Below, piece after piece: positions 44,830 to 56,273 of a DNA stretch of 64,000 bases. Source of the stretch: Meandrina meandrites (taxonomy: Eukaryota; Cnidaria; Anthozoa; Scleractinia; Meandrinidae); the NCBI GenBank assembly GCA_963693305.1, contig OY855909.1, positions 1,772,501 through 1,836,500 on the forward strand, given 5' to 3'. Under the pieces are notes generated by a model that saw only the letters and a program-made list of their open reading frames with translations, was not told the origin of the DNA and made no database searches. A program made the position numbers and the translations under genes. How positions within the stretch are numbered: the stretch's first letter is position 1; each line of letters opens with the position of its first letter.

Positions 44830-45152
44830 ATTCGGTGAAAAAAGTCAATCGTGGATCGTCGTGGGAGCAAACACGCCTGACGCACTTTTACCTAAACATT
44901 GTCGTAATATAAACAAGGATGACAACAAGGGGCACAAGGTTGTATGTAAGGATGCAGGGCGGTAGGCAGGATTTTGCTTGGGTGGGTGCCAGCACCGGAA
45001 CCATGAGCGTCTTGGGGGCATCCGGCGGTATATTTCCCCGGGAAATTTTGAAAAATCAAGTTGTTGATGTCCACTTTTCCTGCATTCTGCGAATCATTTT
45101 AACCCTCCCTCTCAGATTAAGTGGACCTTTGCGGCGCGTGAGGGGGTCCGGA

Positions 45153-45410
45153 CAGCCCTTTTCGCTTCTCTTAGCCTGCAGGGCCTTGGCACGAGAAACG
45201 AAGGGCTCAGGAGACAAAAGATTTCTATTCCTAGATTCTTGGACTTCCTGTCTTCATGTGTGCAGTCATGATGTTTCTTTTCACTGTATGGGAGAATTAT
45301 GGCGTATTTTTCTTCCCCTCAAGATTTATTTGTTTCAAACGGCCAGTCAAAATAGAGCCCTTCGTTTCTCGTGCCAAGGCCCTGCCGGCTAAGAGAAGCG
45401 AAAAGGGCTG
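45153..45410. repeat. 55-bp nearly perfect inverted repeat
   Basis: Arms 45153-45207 and 45356-45410 are reverse complements with one mismatch (CCTGCAGG against CCGGCAGG), separated by 148 bp. The arm includes CCTTGGCACGAGAAACGAAG. It lies between the convergent ends of the lectin and MNAT1 genes. A foldback transposon or inverted duplication; a transcript through it would form a long hairpin. Confidence 0.93.
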
Positions 45411-46160
45411 TGGAGACGAGATGAGGTCACGCCTGCTGAAAGACTTGAAGGCACGAATGCACGCATACGGGAACTTAATTGCCAGAACAAATGGAATTGC
45501 TATTTTGGAGATCATGCAGAAAGCTTGGGAAGGTAGCCAAACGTCAAACACTACTCTGACTGAATATTTAGTTGACCAAAATCAGAACTCTCGTCGTGAT
45601 AAAACACTTCTCAACTGCAACGATATTGAAACGGATAAGGTTTAAATACGTTTCCTGTTATTAAACTACAACACCTGGTATTTGAATTATAAGAACTGTT
45701 TTATAACTTTAATAGTGTTATTCAACTAACTTTCGAAAGTAAGCAGATTTTTTGTTGCCTTGTGGTGTTTGTTGATCTCTGTCATTGTTGTCGCCAATCT
45801 CTCCCGTGCACAATAACGTGCAAAGCCAGAACCAATGGTATCATGACCTTTGCTTGCCACCTGTGACATCTTTTCCCGTACTTGCCGCAGTACATGCTCT
45901 CGTGAGGTTTCCGTCAATTACATTTTTCTGCGCTTTACATCAGGTACATGTTTACAAGCGGTACAAGTTTTCCCGCGCCTAACGCCAGTTGCATGGTTTC
46001 CCGCGCTTCTTTCTAAGTTAGAAAACCACTTCATATAAACGTCACTACTGTTCCGGCCTTCTAAACAACTTATAAATGCTAACGCTAAATGGTAAAGCGT
46101 GCCGGTTATCGGGCCATAATCCACAGACGTGTCAATACGGTGATGTTGTGAAATGCTCCA

Positions 46161-49100
46161 CTACAACTCAGCGCCCCAATACAGTGCAGAAAAAGCTTCT
46201 TGTATTGCTCGCCCACACGCCAGCTCAGACGTATAGCCTCCTGCCTTCTCTCTGTCTGTAGCATTACGTACATGGCGTAGGTACCTGACACACAAAAAAA
46301 ATTGGCAAGATTAGAAATAACAAAAATGAAATCAATGAATTGAAAATGGGTTCAAAAACTATCAATGATGCTGTTATTATAAGGATTTCGGCCCAATCAA
46401 CCCCCTACCAGCCCCTAGCAAGTCGTTTTTGTTCGCGCGCTTAATTCTTTCATCTCTCTCGCTTGAGAAGCGCCTTTGATTCGACCCGAAAAATACTACA
46501 CTGGTGACGTAACGCTACAGTGATCCGTGTAGTGTCTCGGATTGGTTGATTTTGAATTTTCGCGCTTAAATGACAACCAATCAGAGAGGTTCATTGTAGA
46601 AATAAGCCATCACAATCAAGCTTGCTTTTGGTGTGCGAGCGAGGCGAGAATTGAGAAAATGCGAAAATATAGAAATGACAAGTTTGCAAACAATCGCATC
46701 TTGCTCTTTTATTACTACCTTTCTTGCTATGAAACACCCACAAAAAAAACGCGTCACTGGTAGAATCGGAAACGTAGTTCTGAACTGCGAATCGGCCAAA
46801 GAAAAGCGCGGCAATGTGTTTGGACGGTATTAAACATAACAAACTGAAATACGCTTTTTATGTTCATCCATATTGCACAAGTTTAAAACTCACCCTCTGG
46901 CAGCTAGCACCTCCACTTCCGGGGGGGTTGGACCATCGTTAATCACCTCTGGAGCGACATATACAAACGCTGGTCCCTCAGCTGTTGGCAAGGGAGCAAA
47001 TGTTTCCTGAGGCACAAAAAAGGGGACAAATTGTCACACACTACACTACTTCAAACTGACACATGTCCTCCCTCCCTTCTCCTCATTCTCATATGAAAGA
47101 TTGGGATGCTTATTAACCCCTCAAGGAAACCAATCAGGTTGTGGCCCAAGCCTTTTTCAGCAAGACAACGAGCATTAGGAGTTCATACCTGTTTGATAAC
47201 GTTCTGATAGGAAATGTTAAAGCTGCGAGGTTTTTGCCCTGATTAGCAGGTTTGTTGGAGGGTTAATAAGTACTTATTTTTTGGAGGGTTAAGTTGTTGT
47301 AGTTATTTTTTAATGCCTTCTTTTTTACAGGCTAGATTTTATTGTTTACTTTTAATAAGTAGTTGGATCACCCTAAACCATGGACAGTTTATTTATGTGT
47401 ATTTTTTGTCAAAAGATTGTCTTTGGCTAACGAAAAATTATCTTGACTTACTTTTGGCATTGAAGAGAGCTGAGTATTGCTTGCAGAAAATAGCAAAGAC
47501 TTCTTCTGTAATTTACTTGCATGTTCAGCTATAATGTCATCGACAGGACGGTCTCCTTTCGTCTGAAATAAAAGTGATTGAAAAACATACCTACATCAAT
47601 TGCAAACTCTTTTTTACTTTTTGCACTGTTATTATGATTGTGCTCAAAAATTAATAACCCGAGAAAGCAACCCAGGTATTCCCGCCATGCCTGCTGTTCC
47701 ACACCAGAATGCTACATAAGAGTTGAACTGTGCTAAGTGTAGGAGATCATTACATGCACATTTAGATTATCCAAAATAACTATTTCACAGAGTGCAGGTT
47801 GTTATTATCTGAAGTCTAAATATCTTTATCCAGGGCAACTAGACAAGTAGGCAACCAAATGCCAACACTAAAGCAGTAAAATACGTGGAGTGCAACCAAT
47901 TCCTCAGTAAGAATATTAACTTGAATAAAGAAAACCAGTTTTCATTTTCATTACAAGTCTGTCAAGAAATTCTTCATTTTCTTTCTTCTTGTCATTTTTC
48001 TCTTGCTTCTCTAATAAAGCTGCCTGTGCCCGACGCAGCTCTTCCAGTCTCTGCTCTTCTTCAATCTGAGACATAACCAGAGCTTCTTCTCTGCCCTGGC
48101 AAGTAAAGACAAAAAAAACTTGTAAAATAAATGTATCTTAATAACCAAGTGTGACGGCTGCACTGGAAGAATACTAGCATGGTTTTTGTAGCATAAAATG
48201 ACAAAGGGTATTGCCACACTTGGACCTGGACAGAATGTTAGTCTATTGCAGGTTACCCACAGCGGCATTTTGTCAGATTGCTCTAAGGCTACCAATATGC
48301 CGATACTCATCTACATGTTCAATGGAATCCTCAGAGTGGATTATCACTCAAAAGTTCACGCGATTCAAAACAGTAGGTGTTGCGAAGATGCAGGGAAATA
48401 TTGCTTGGAGCGAAATTTCCCCAGAAAGCCAGGAATTTCATCGAAATTTGTTTGCATTACTTTTGTACAATACTGTACATTTACTGTAAGTAAATAGTTT
48501 TTATTACTCACCAGCTTAAAATTATTCTTCCTAATAAGAGTTTCATTATCTTTTTTGTATTTGTCTATTTGCTTCTTTGTCTCCTCTACCTCATGTCCAT
48601 TTGCAAGATTCCAAACTATGAACAAAATTGAAATGATTGCTCAAATACTGCTATTAAGTTGACTCTGGTTTTCATAGCATGGAGTTCCCATACTTGGTTG
48701 GTATCCTTAAGTCTGGTTTCCATTAGCTATGGAGAAGGAGTCAGAGTCGTAATTGGAGGTACAGAGTGAAAATCAAGCCAACAGAGTCATAAGCAGAGTC
48801 CCTATTCCACTCATGACTTTGTCACTTATGATCTAGAGAAAACCAGATTGTCACAGTCGCAAGTGCAAAAGTAGCACTTGGAAGGCATGAGAACTAGCAT
48901 TGTGATTGGTTCATTCTTCCTCTTCTGCTTGCAGCTCCATCAATCTAGTGTTCACTTCCATTGAGCTTATGACTCCCCTGATGACTCCGCTTATGACTCC
49001 AACTCTTTCAGTAGTGAAAACCAGCTTTTATGCATTAACCACAGGTTACCCTCCTACCCCCCCCCCCCCCCCCCTACCCCCTCCCAAGCTCCTGGGCAAA

Positions 49101-51194
49101 AGAGATAGTGAGTCAGAGTAAAGTACCTTGACTAAGAACAGAGGTGTCAATGATCTGAGTCAGAATAAAACCTGAACAGATCGATCTGAAGTTCCATTGA
49201 TATTGGATCATCACACATTCCTCTACATGTACCATACAGCAGGGTCCCAAAGCCTCATCGTTTTGTTGCTTTGAGCATTTTTCTGCAGAGCATGGAGCTC
49301 TTTTTTGGGGTGCCCAAAGCAACAGAGCCCTGCTTTGTTGCGAGGTCCGAGCCCTTTGATAGATCTGGAATCCTCTTATAGCTATTTCATACAATGCCGG
49401 TTTGAACAGATCAAGCTCTTATCTGACTTACATGTACAAATAAAATATTATACACTTGTACCATAATTTTAAACATACTTATATTTTCTACATTCTCCAG
49501 ATAATCATTATAGGCTCTTAGTGGATCTGACTCAGATTGGAAATCGTCTTCAAGCTTGTTGTAACTGCACATAATAAACATGGCAGAAAACATTAAAAAC
49601 ACTATTTATTAATTAAAAAAGTATGCAATGATTCGCATGTATAAGGCAACTTTGCTTTACAGTATGTATTAGTGCCCCTGATTACTGGGCCCCTTATTGG
49701 GACACTATCATGGCTGATCATAGAAATTTCTATTTTATTAATTTCCTCAGTATAATAATTATTGTCAAATGCCACCAAATACACAAATAAATCTGATAAA
49801 AGGATCCCACAAAACAAAATAGAACAGTTATTTTGAGGAAGAAGTACAGGATTGCAAGGATGGAAGTGGATTGTGATTGATTTCTGGACAGGATGTCCAG
49901 AAATCAAAGCTGCCATTCTGGTGAAATTTTGAACCTTTTATTAGTCACGTTTTCCTCTTAGTTGATATTTCTTTGTTTTTACCACTTTTAGCATTTTTCT
50001 TTTGCTGTTGCAAGACAATAGACCACAATTAAAGCAAGCTACAGGCCATTGTTATAAAATATGATATTTCAGGCATGACAGTGTCCCTTGAGAATAAGGC
50101 ATGCTACAAGTTTTGATACTTAAAATAATAAAGTTTATAATGATGATTTGTCTATTCAGTTGACAATATCACAACAATGAATTTGAAAAAACCAAATCAG
50201 GCTCACAGACTTGCGTGTATTATAAAGACAAGAGTTTATAAATCTACAGTATACAAAATGGACACAAATAAATTATATTATTATTAAATGAAATTTGCTA
50301 ATCATTATTATTCAAGCTAATAACCCACATCTTCAAAATCCTTTTCCTGATGTCCACCTCCTTTTCAACAATGAGATCTTCAAACTGTTGGACCCTGAAG
50401 TCGTTACGCCGTAGTGCTGTGTTACATTCAGGACATGCTGCCGAGGGTCGTGTGAAAAGTGTCTCCACGCATCCTTCACACCTATATAAAGTTATGGGCA
50501 AAATTACTGAATGGTAATTAGTTTTATAGACAAAGGTATTTATTATATGTAATAGCAATAATAATAATAATATAAATGTATGTAATAGCAGCACTGATTC
50601 AGGGGTGGATCTAGGGAGAGGGTGCAGGGGTTGCAACCTCCCCCCAACCCCTCCCCCCACCACCGACCCTCCGCCTGAGATGACCAGGTGGCTTTCTAAC
50701 ACAACCGCCATTCTGCAAAAAAAAAAAAACAATGTGCACCCCTCCTAAGAGAAATCCTGGATGTGCACCCCCTCCTTAGAAATCTCCTTCCTAAAATATC
50801 CTAGCATGTTCCAGGCATTCAGTTGGCAAGACGCACAGCCCCATACATTAATTATGCATACAATTTTCTGACTAACTCGTTCTTTTCATGATTGCTGTTT
50901 GTATATAGTCATAGTATGAAATAGCTGCATACATAATTTATGTATGGGGCTGTGCGGAAATCTTACCACCAAACTTCCTATATCATTAATCAAGTAACAG
51001 TGACTCTTTTGAATTAAATTTTGACAATTGAGCGGGATCTGACAGAATGAGGCAAAGTTGATTACACTGTACTTGTGCAGACCATAAACGTAAGCAGCTT
51101 ACAATTTATGGCCACAAACATTCACCAAAAGCTTCAGCTTGGGATTTCTGTACTTTGTTGTCTTACATCTCGGACAAGTTTGCCAATCATCCAT
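46161..51194 (-). CDS. MNAT1: CDK-activating kinase assembly factor MAT1
   Basis: Nine exons on the minus strand: 51194-51103, 50481-50329, 49564-49479, 48615-48512, 48095-47955, 47562-47517, 47238-47189, 47006-46894, 46284-46161. They join to 909 nt (302 aa plus stop; human MAT1 is 309). The N-terminal C3HC4 RING finger has C7, C10, C27, H29, C32, C35, C47, C50, with [21 protein letters not shown] coiled middle follows ([20 protein letters not shown]). The C terminus, GYLRHVRN and [20 protein letters not shown], is the CDK7/cyclin H-binding part. MAT1 assembles and activates CDK7-cyclin H and anchors it to TFIIH in the nucleus. Phases match at every junction. All key residues are present. 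Confidence 0.95.
48711..49027. mobile_element. MITE in MNAT1 intron 3
   Basis: GTCTGGTTTCCATTAGC at the left pairs with the complement of GTGAAAACCAGCTTTT at the right. Inside are repeated GGAGTCA / TGACTCC motifs in opposite orientation in the two halves. About 317 bp, non-coding. Confidence 0.7.
50600..50770 (-). repeat. Dispersed repeat, copy 2 (MNAT1 intron 1)
   Basis: Reverse-orientation relative of 25065-25200: the minus strand has ATCCAGGATTTCTCTTAGGA, GGGGTGCACAT, GTTAGAAAGCC and CTGCACCCTCTCCCTAGATC. Confidence 0.75.
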
Positions 51195-51476
51195 GGCGTT
51201 TGAAGTATTTTACAACACTAAACATTATTTTTCTTGCTGGGCTTTTGGAAGTTCCTCAGTGTTCCACAGACATTTTCACGTGTTTGGGAACTAACAGCAA
51301 TGTAGCGCGGGCTCGCTGGTAACTTATTATATACCGAGCCTCGCGATTGGCTCTTCAAGATAGTACAGCACTTTTCATTGGTCAGTTTTGCAAAGCATGG
51401 CTCGCCAGGGTCCCGCGATGAAAACATTGCAAATGGCGGCGTGAAAAGAGGATCCGTGAAAAGAGCTGAGTGCAAA
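51195..51476. promoter_or_regulatory. Bidirectional promoter between MNAT1 and TDRD9
   Basis: 282 bp separate the two divergent ATGs. Two ATTGG (inverted CCAAT) boxes lie at 51346-51350 and 51377-51381, 31 bp apart, a spacing common in NF-Y promoters. A TATATA-like stretch (TTATTATATA) is at 51323-51332. A three-codon upstream ORF (ATGGCGGCGTGA) at 51433-51444 precedes the TDRD9 start. Both this and the TDRD9 start context (AAAATGGCGGAC) resemble YY1 sites. Transcription start sites cannot be placed from sequence. Confidence 0.7.
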
Positions 51477-54400
51477 ATGGCGGACATAAGCCTTGATATG
51501 ATAAAAGACTTTTTCAGTCTTAAGCCGCTTTCTAAACCCAACGCAGTGACAGATGTGAAAATAAAAGGACACCACTGGGATGTCCCCAGTCAACAGCAGT
51601 TTAAATTGCCTAAAAGAAATCCACAAAGGTGAGAATTTAAGTTATTTAACTTTGGCTACCTTTGTCTGCTCAGCTGAATGAAGGTACTAGTGACAAATTC
51701 ATCATGGCTAATGCTAAGGTAAAAACTTGGATTAGTGGGATGAGTTAAAAGGGATTTTTGGGGGGAAGACCAAGCGTATTTTAATTCTCATTCAAAAACA
51801 TGTCACCAAGAGAAAATGTTGCTGTCATTTTACAAAATAACACTCCTTGCTATTGAATGGAGTGGTTTTGATTCCTTTCTCATGCACTTTCTCTTATTAT
51901 TTAAAACATACTTGATAATGTGGAGGCCTCCATATTCTAAAGAATTTCATGGAAAAAAATTATGTGAAAATTATTGACATGGTTATTACAAGGGGTGCAT
52001 TTTGATTGCTCATTGATCGGAGAGGCTAGGGTTTCGACACCATACATGTAGGAACCAGCTTTCCCCATAATCCCTAGGGCACTATCTTTATGGTTTTTAA
52101 GAGGTCAATAAGCTTCCTTTCTTGTGATACCAGTAGTAGAAAGACTCGTTTAAAGGAAACCTCCACTTTTACAACGTTGAATTGTTTAAAATGCCAAATT
52201 CCTAATTTACATGTACAAGACAAGGGAGAAATAGCATTTAATAGCAACAAAAAAGAAAAAGTTTATGGCTTTTGAATTTCCCATGTGCCGCCAGTTTGGA
52301 TTTTATGGCATATAATGGTTGCCCAATTGTTTCACACAAAAGATCGTCTGCTTCCAAACAATAGCAGCAACCAAATCACATCATAAAATCCAAAATGCAG
52401 CATGCAGGAAATTTAAAAGCCATAAACTTTTCCATTTACTGTTACTATTAATTTTTTTTCTCCCTTGACCTGTAAAATTGGGAATTAGGGCATTATTTCA
52501 AACAATTCAATGTTGACTTGTTGTAAGGGTGGAGGTTCTCTTTTAATTAAAAATACAAGATGGTGTTTGTTTTTTAATCTCTTTATAGCCCCCCACCTTC
52601 GCCTGCATATGTTGGGGAATATTGTTCAACTGGCCCCAAGCTGGAAGACCTTTACAATGAACTGGAGCAGCTGGAAATGGATCCACCCATGGGAGCGTCT
52701 GACGAAATACCCGCAGCACTGAAAGAGGAGGAAGCCACACACATTTTTGAGAACTACTCCTTTGATCATACGTATTCTCCAGACCTTCCCATCACATGTT
52801 ATCGACAGCAGATTGTTGATACTATTGAGAGCAATTCTGTCACCATTGTGCAAGGTGTGTTGATTTCTCTCGTTTTTGATTTCTCAGACCTTCCGATATC
52901 TGAGCCAAAAGTCCCGTTCCTTGGATTAAGCCACACACTACAATTTTACAAACATTTTCTCAAATAGTGGATTTCTCAAACCAGTAGACCAATAAATGCA
53001 TTAATAATACACATGCAAAAATTTCAGCAAGCTCATTGGCTGAGAGCACGTCAATTAATCCCAAACAGTGCAGAAAGTTGAAATTGAGTGCAAAAAGATG
53101 AAATTGAGTGCAGAAAGTTGAAATTAAATTGATTGATAGGAAAGTCGCTAAAGCGCACCAAACAAAATGGCGGCCGCTGTCGGAGTGTTTGGAGGACTCC
53201 TTGGAGAGAACAAAAACAGCAATTAATGCAAAGTTAGACCGATTTAACGAAAATTATCAGTGTATAAACCAATGTACTAGCAACTGGACGTTTGTGCAGC
53301 ACAAAAGAGGCTCCACGAAACTACTGAAAGCTACCAATCGAGGATTTTCTTTCGCAACAGCTCGTGAAGAAGAAAGATTACAAGCCTGAATTGAAGTCGC
53401 ACATTTCAGCTCATACCCATGTAACTGAATGAGGATAAAAGCACCTGATAATGCATGACAGGGAACTTTAAAATTCCGTAGCAGTATTTGGATTTGCAAA
53501 GCCTGACAATTCGTAATGTTTTAACAATGATTCGGAAAGGTAAGCGACCGAACAAGTCTTGTTTGTCATCCACTTTGCGGAGAAATTTTTGTATGTGTAT
53601 TATTAACAAGTAATCACATGAGTTTTCTCGTGCAATTTGGGATAAATCAGCACTCGTAAATTTTTCAAAGACTACAAATTGCACTCGCCCTACGGGCTCG
53701 TGCAATTTGGTTAGCCTTTGAAAAATTTACTCATGCTGATTTATCCCAAATTGCACTCGAAATCATGTGATTACCTATTAAATACTAATGGCACCAAATT
53801 TGCATAACAATACTTTATACAACCTTAGCCTCGCATGATGATAGAAATTATTTTACTGGAAACAAAAGCACAAGACTTAGGTTTTCTGACGTATTGTTAT
53901 TCAAATTAGTGCCATTTATGCAATTGGTCTATTTTCGCTGACCTCAGAAGCTCAAGAAATTGGAATTGCACTGTCAATTTGTTGAAACTGGCCAACAGTA
54001 CAGTATGTATACTGGTAGTGGCTTAGTAAGTAACATCTTTTATTATTTCCATGACAAATGTAGGTGCCACCGGAAGTGGTAAAACAACCCAGGTTCCACA
54101 GTACATACTAGACGAGTATGCCAAGAACCAGCGATACTGCAACATTATTGTAACTCAACCAAGACGTATTGCTGCCATAAGCATTGCCAAGAGAGTTTGC
54201 CAGGAAAGAGGCTGGACACTGGGCAGTTTGGTGGGTTACCAGGTGGGAAGGGACAAATGCGTCAGTGAGGACACACGCTTATCTTACGTCACAACTGGTG
54301 TGTTGCTTCAAAGGTTGATCCAAGCTAAGAACATGAATCAGTACACCCATATTTTTCTGGATGAGGTAAGGATAAATTCTCCACCTGGACTAAATTGATG

Positions 54401-56238
54401 CCATCCCTTTTTTTGATCCCAAAAAAATGAGCGTTTAGTTAACAAGTGGTTTATACTTCAGCATGTACTCTCGAGTTTTGGTCCACACAGGAAGTTTGGA
54501 GAGCACAAAAGAAGTGCAAGAGTTGTTTGAGGTGATAACCGAGAGAAACTCTAGCTTCTTGAGTGCTCTCCAAACATCCCAAGTGCACCATAACTCGATA
54601 GTGTACAGCTAAAAGCACGAACCAATTGTTTTATGATATTGCAGATGGAAATATACATCAGAACCGTGTAAGAAGAAATTTTTCTGGTGAAGCAATTTGC
54701 TCGTGCTATCAGTGTGCACTATTGGATTATGGTGCATGCTTATGTATACTGAATTTGATTGCATGGCTCTGCTAGCTATGTTATAATGCATACATGTATT
54801 TGTAGAACATTGTATGATGCTATCTCCAGTTGAAAAAATGTCGACTTTACATGTACTTTCAGGTTCATGAACGTGATCAAGACTCGGACTTCTGTCTCCT
54901 GGTGGTGAAAAAGTTGTTGAGAACAAATTCAAGGCATGTCAAGGTACATTAATACTTCACAGTATTCTTGCAGAATGAAAACGTCAATGGAAGCTTCAGA
55001 ATCATTTTTAAGTGTAAATCAGTAACTTGAAACTTTTAATGCTTAATATACAGGTATGTAATATGTCTTCAATTTATCTGGTTAGTTTGTTTTCTTTATT
55101 ACAATAGCATGTAAAGATTTGTGCTTTTATAGGTTGTCCTGATGTCAGCCACCATTGAAAGTGATCTTTTCTCAATGTACTTTGCTGTACCTGTTCGCGG
55201 CAAAGTAGAGGGAGCCCCTGTTGTTACTGTAGATGGAAAATCCTTCCCTGTCGTGGAAAGCTTCCTTGATGAGCTTACAGATGTTGGAGTAAGTTTATGT
55301 CGGAGGGATACAAAAATTGTTTACGGATGTTTTGAGACTACTGTCTCTTCATCAGCTCATCATGATGAAGCTGATGAAGAGACAGTAGTCTCAAAACGTC
55401 TGTAAACAATTTTAGCGCATTAACAAATGTCATTTCATTAACAAATGTCATACATGCACGACACAGTTTTACCAAATTTTTCATTTTCTTCTGCTACTTC
55501 TTCATGATGTAAATAAAGCTGGAGACATAAGCAAATTAAATAATTCAAAATTAATGTTGTCAACAGATGATCCCAGACAACATCCTTGAGGAGCCAGGTA
55601 TTGACAAAGTTGGATATCAGTTGGCGGCGCGGCTTATTCAACATCTTGATGAGCTTGAGAGAACTGATAATGCAAGGTTAGATAGAGCAGGTGTATCTGT
55701 CTGGTTACAACAGGACTTTCTTTACACAGGTGTTTAAGAACTAGATGTACACTCTCGACATCGAGTTCACTGAGGGCATGTTTTCAAGTATGAGGAAAAA
55801 TTATGCCTTTAAAAGTGTTGAAAATCTGTTTCAGTTGCAAATTACACATTAGCAACATGAAGTTTAGCAACCAGCTATGATATTTTTTTGCTATTGTGCA
55901 GTTCCAGAAAATATCCATACCCACCCCACAGAAGGTCATTGGAAATTCCAAGGGGGTGGGGGGTCTTGAAAGCCAAACTTTTTAAAGCAAAGTATGGGGC
56001 TTAACTGGAATTTCCAGAGGGGTGGGAGGATTCAAACCAAAAAACCTTCTGTGGGAGGGGTGTGGATATTTTCTGGAACAACACATTTTGGTTTGTTAGT
56101 AATGTCATTATCAGTGAAATAAGTTCAACTTGAGCTTTCTCAAGTCGATTACACAGAAAAAAGATTTACTGAGCCTCCAACAGGAGTCGAACACAACCTT
56201 CCAGATAACTGTTGATCAGGCCCCAGTTGTTTAAAAGA

Positions 56239-56273
<35 letters not shown>

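Noticed and set aside
44919..45645. Two overlapping open frames downstream of the lectin
   Set aside because: They run through the 55-bp inverted repeat, and no motif or splice signal supports a gene.
45726..46124. Minus-strand open frames after the MNAT1 stop
   Set aside because: They lie in the expected 3' untranslated region of MNAT1, with no conserved motif.
51378..51476. Upstream in-frame ATG as the TDRD9 start
   Set aside because: The extra 33 residues show no similarity to TDRD9, while the ATG at 51477 gives the expected short N terminus with a YY1-like ATGGCGG context.
55142..55405. Open frame continuing past TDRD9 exon 5
   Set aside because: The part beyond 55288 is the intron hairpin; the donor GTAAGT and the next exon in phase show where the exon stops.
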